NCBI RefSeq assembly: GCF_000420785.1
Contig: NZ_ATVP01000008.1
Coordinates: forward strand, 1 to 64,000
Length of the DNA stretch: 64,000 nucleotides
Direction: 5' to 3'
Source: Streptococcus hyovaginalis DSM 12219
GTDB taxonomy: Bacteria; Bacillota; Bacilli; Lactobacillales; Streptococcaceae
The notes beneath the pieces were generated by a model. It was not told the origin of the DNA, ran no database searches, and was given only the letters and a program-made list of their open reading frames with translations. Numbering within the stretch: position 1 is the first letter of the stretch; every line of letters begins with the position of its first letter. A program made the translations under genes and the position numbers. Positions 62,674 through 64,000 of this stretch are shown here, piece by piece.

Positions 62674-62722
62674 TAAAAAGGTTGAAGAAAGGAGGCTGTC
62701 TAGCGCTATTCTTTAACCTTTT
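62674..62722 (+). terminator. Hairpin after yebC
   Basis: AAAAGGTT...AAGAA pairs with TTCTT...AACCTTTT, ending in a T-rich tail. Confidence 0.5.
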
Positions 62723-62832
62723 GTTCTGTCTCGGAAGTAGTTATCCTGATGTGATGGGTATTAATCTGTAGCTATTACAGTCTATTAGTTGTAGACTAGG
62801 AATCGATTTTTTGGTCATTTTGTGATAAACCA

Positions 62833-62879
62833 AAAAACCCCTGCCCTCGATGGTTTAACCATTGAGGGCAGGGGTTTTA
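62833..62879. terminator. Strong bidirectional terminator of pbp1A
   Basis: A near-perfect stem of about 20 bp (AAAACCCCTGCCCTC paired with GAGGGCAGGGGTTTT, plus ATGGT/ACCAT) with A and T runs on both sides. Confidence 0.9.
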
Positions 62880-62904
62880 TTAAACGACATTAGATTCTAT
62901 TTGA

Positions 62905-64000
62905 TCACTCATTATCATTATTAGAAGGAGTGGACTCAGTGCCATTGCCGCCAGTATTTGCAGCATCATTATTACCATTACTATTGGTTTGCCCATTAGT
63001 ATTAGCAGAAGGTGTCGTAGGGGTGATAGTAGCATTTGTATCACTGTTTGACTGGTTTGACCAACTGTTGTAGCCGTTATTACCGTAAATATTGCTATAA
63101 CCTGATGTTCCCGAATTAGTTCGGAAAGTACTACCAGTATAGCCGTTTAAATAAACATAGCTACCGCTGCGGTAAACTCCTTCGGGCATGATCCAATCAG
63201 GGCTGTAACCGCCAGTCATATAAGACATCATCGTCTTATAGACATCAGTTGCAGTATCTAGCATACCGCCATAGAGAGGAGTCAGACGGTTTTTATAGCC
63301 TGTCCAAACCGCCATAGCATATTGATTAGTATAGCCGACGAATGTTTCATCAGGAGCCATTGTTCCTACGGCGCTGTTATAGATGCCTGTTTCGGCTTCG
63401 ATCTTCGCCAATTCATCGTCAGTATAGTTTGAGGTACCGGTTTTACCAGCTTGGCTGACACCACTGATAGCGGCATTAGTACCTATACCATATGCTAGTA
63501 CTGATTTCATCATATCAGTCATCATATAAGCAGTCGTTTCCTTCATGGCTTTCTTACCAGAAGCGGAGTAATCTTCTTTGGTGCCATCGTTGAACTCAAT
63601 GCGATTGATATACATTGGTTCGTAGTAGGTGCCACCGTTTGCAAAGGCTGCATAGGCAGCAGCCATTTTCTCGCTACTAGCACCGTATTTTTGACTATTA
63701 CTTGTGGTATTACTTGAAATAGCATTTGAATAATGCATTTCCGGATAATTAATACCGAGCCCATTTAAGAAATCGAGCGAGTTATCTAATCCGACTGCAT
63801 CAAGTGCTTTGATAGCAGGCACATTTCGTGAATCTTGAATTGCATATTGGATGGTCATATTGCCTTTATATTTGCGATCCCAGTTATAAACCTGGTCGTT
63901 AGTTCCTGGCCAAGTGTAGTAACTATCTTGAATGCTAGCAGCAGTGGTCTTGTAAATACCGTTTTCAATAGCAGGTGCATAATCTGTGATTGGCTTCATC
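62905..64000 (-). CDS. pbp1A: Penicillin-binding protein 1A, C-terminal part (runs off the window)
   Basis: Class A PBP; only the transpeptidase domain and tail are in the window, the glycosyltransferase part lies beyond position 64000. Visible motifs: [37 protein letters not shown] (the SxN box) and AGKTGTSNY (the KTG box); the STMK serine lies outside. The sequence follows pneumococcal PBP1a closely. After about residue 285 comes a low-complexity tail of about 80 residues rich in N, G, S and T. Ends at a strong terminator. Confidence 0.93.
   Translation of the reverse strand, partial: MKPITDYAPAIENGIYKTTAASIQDSYYTWPGTNDQVYNWDRKYKGNMTIQYAIQDSRNVPAIKALDAVGLDNSLDFLNGLGINYPEMHYSNAISSNTTSNSQKYGASSEKMAAAYAAFANGGTYYEPMYINRIEFNDGTKEDYSASGKKAMKETTAYMMTDMMKSVLAYGIGTNAAISGVSQAGKTGTSNYTDDELAKIEAETGIYNSAVGTMAPDETFVGYTNQYAMAVWTGYKNRLTPLYGGMLDTATDVYKTMMSYMTGGYSPDWIMPEGVYRSGSYVYLNGYTGSTFRTNSGTSGYSNIYGNNGYNSWSNQSNSDTNATITPTTPSANTNGQTNSNGNNDAANTGGNGTESTPSNNDNE

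Noticed and set aside
1..64000. CRISPR array, rRNA genes, restriction-modification genes
   Set aside because: I saw no regularly spaced repeats with unique spacers, no rRNA sequence and no methyltransferase-endonuclease pair.

Overview
The window reads as chromosome from a low-GC Gram-positive coccus, a Streptococcus. The evidence is the gene content and order: scpA-scpB-rluB-yidD, rimP-nusA-rnpM-ylxQ-infB-rbfA, ccrZ-trmB, yqeG-yqeH-yhbY-nadD-yqeK-rsfS, codY-pncA, and a C-terminal fragment of class A penicillin-binding protein 1A. A copY next to rbfA and an LPXTG-type wall-anchored 5'-nucleotidase fit the pyogenic group (S. pyogenes, dysgalactiae, canis, equi, iniae and relatives). I cannot fix the species from sequence alone.

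Region by region. 1-2200 is a decaying catabolic locus: a defective IS630-type element (off the left edge) abuts the C-terminal half of an FGGY sugar kinase, followed by a sugar-phosphate isomerase/epimerase with a frameshift in a T run. 2.3-10.6 kb is a compact rightward housekeeping run (lysA, DUF554, UPF0154, then an overlapping operon murI-rdgB-yfcE-cbpB-xerD-like-scpA-scpB-rluB-yidD). 10.6-13.4 kb is a leftward Trk potassium system. 13.4-18.7 kb holds trmL behind a structured leader, a HIT gene pair, EcsAB, CcrZ and TrmB, followed by tRNA-Ser(GGA). 19.4-25.3 kb is the rimP-to-rbfA transcription/translation operon, followed by an orphan copper repressor with its operator. 26-38 kb is mixed metabolism and regulation: 5'-nucleotidase, aldo/keto reductase, asparaginase, a HAD-MazG fusion, UspA, an aminotransferase, CodY (with its own CodY box), nicotinamidase, and a CsoR-family repressor divergent from a CoA-disulfide reductase/rhodanese pair. 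38.3-41.5 kb is gatCAB, followed by a multi-hairpin noncoding element.

43.0-56.0 kb is an integrated phage satellite (phage-inducible chromosomal island type), bounded by a 25-bp direct repeat. It carries a tyrosine integrase, a RelBE-type toxin-antitoxin pair, a CI-like repressor facing a small Cro-like gene across three operators, small early genes, a primase/helicase-type replication protein followed by a candidate iteron origin, unknown genes, both terminase subunits and a DUF1492 regulator. No capsid, portal, tail or lysis genes are present, so it must depend on a helper. An apparent small RNA gene lies between terL and the regulator. The island sits in the promoter of yqeG: the repeat includes the -10 box, and the island end supplies a replacement -35.

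56-64 kb returns to conserved core genes (yqeG to rsfS, a methyltransferase, tmcAL, yebC) and ends inside pbp1A on the minus strand.

The points most worth following up are the yqeG promoter replacement by the island, the iteron origin, the terL-associated RNA, the hairpin element after gatB, the apparent AUU/AUC start of rimP, the orphan copY, and the single-cysteine CsoR/CstR-like sensor with two operator-like sites.
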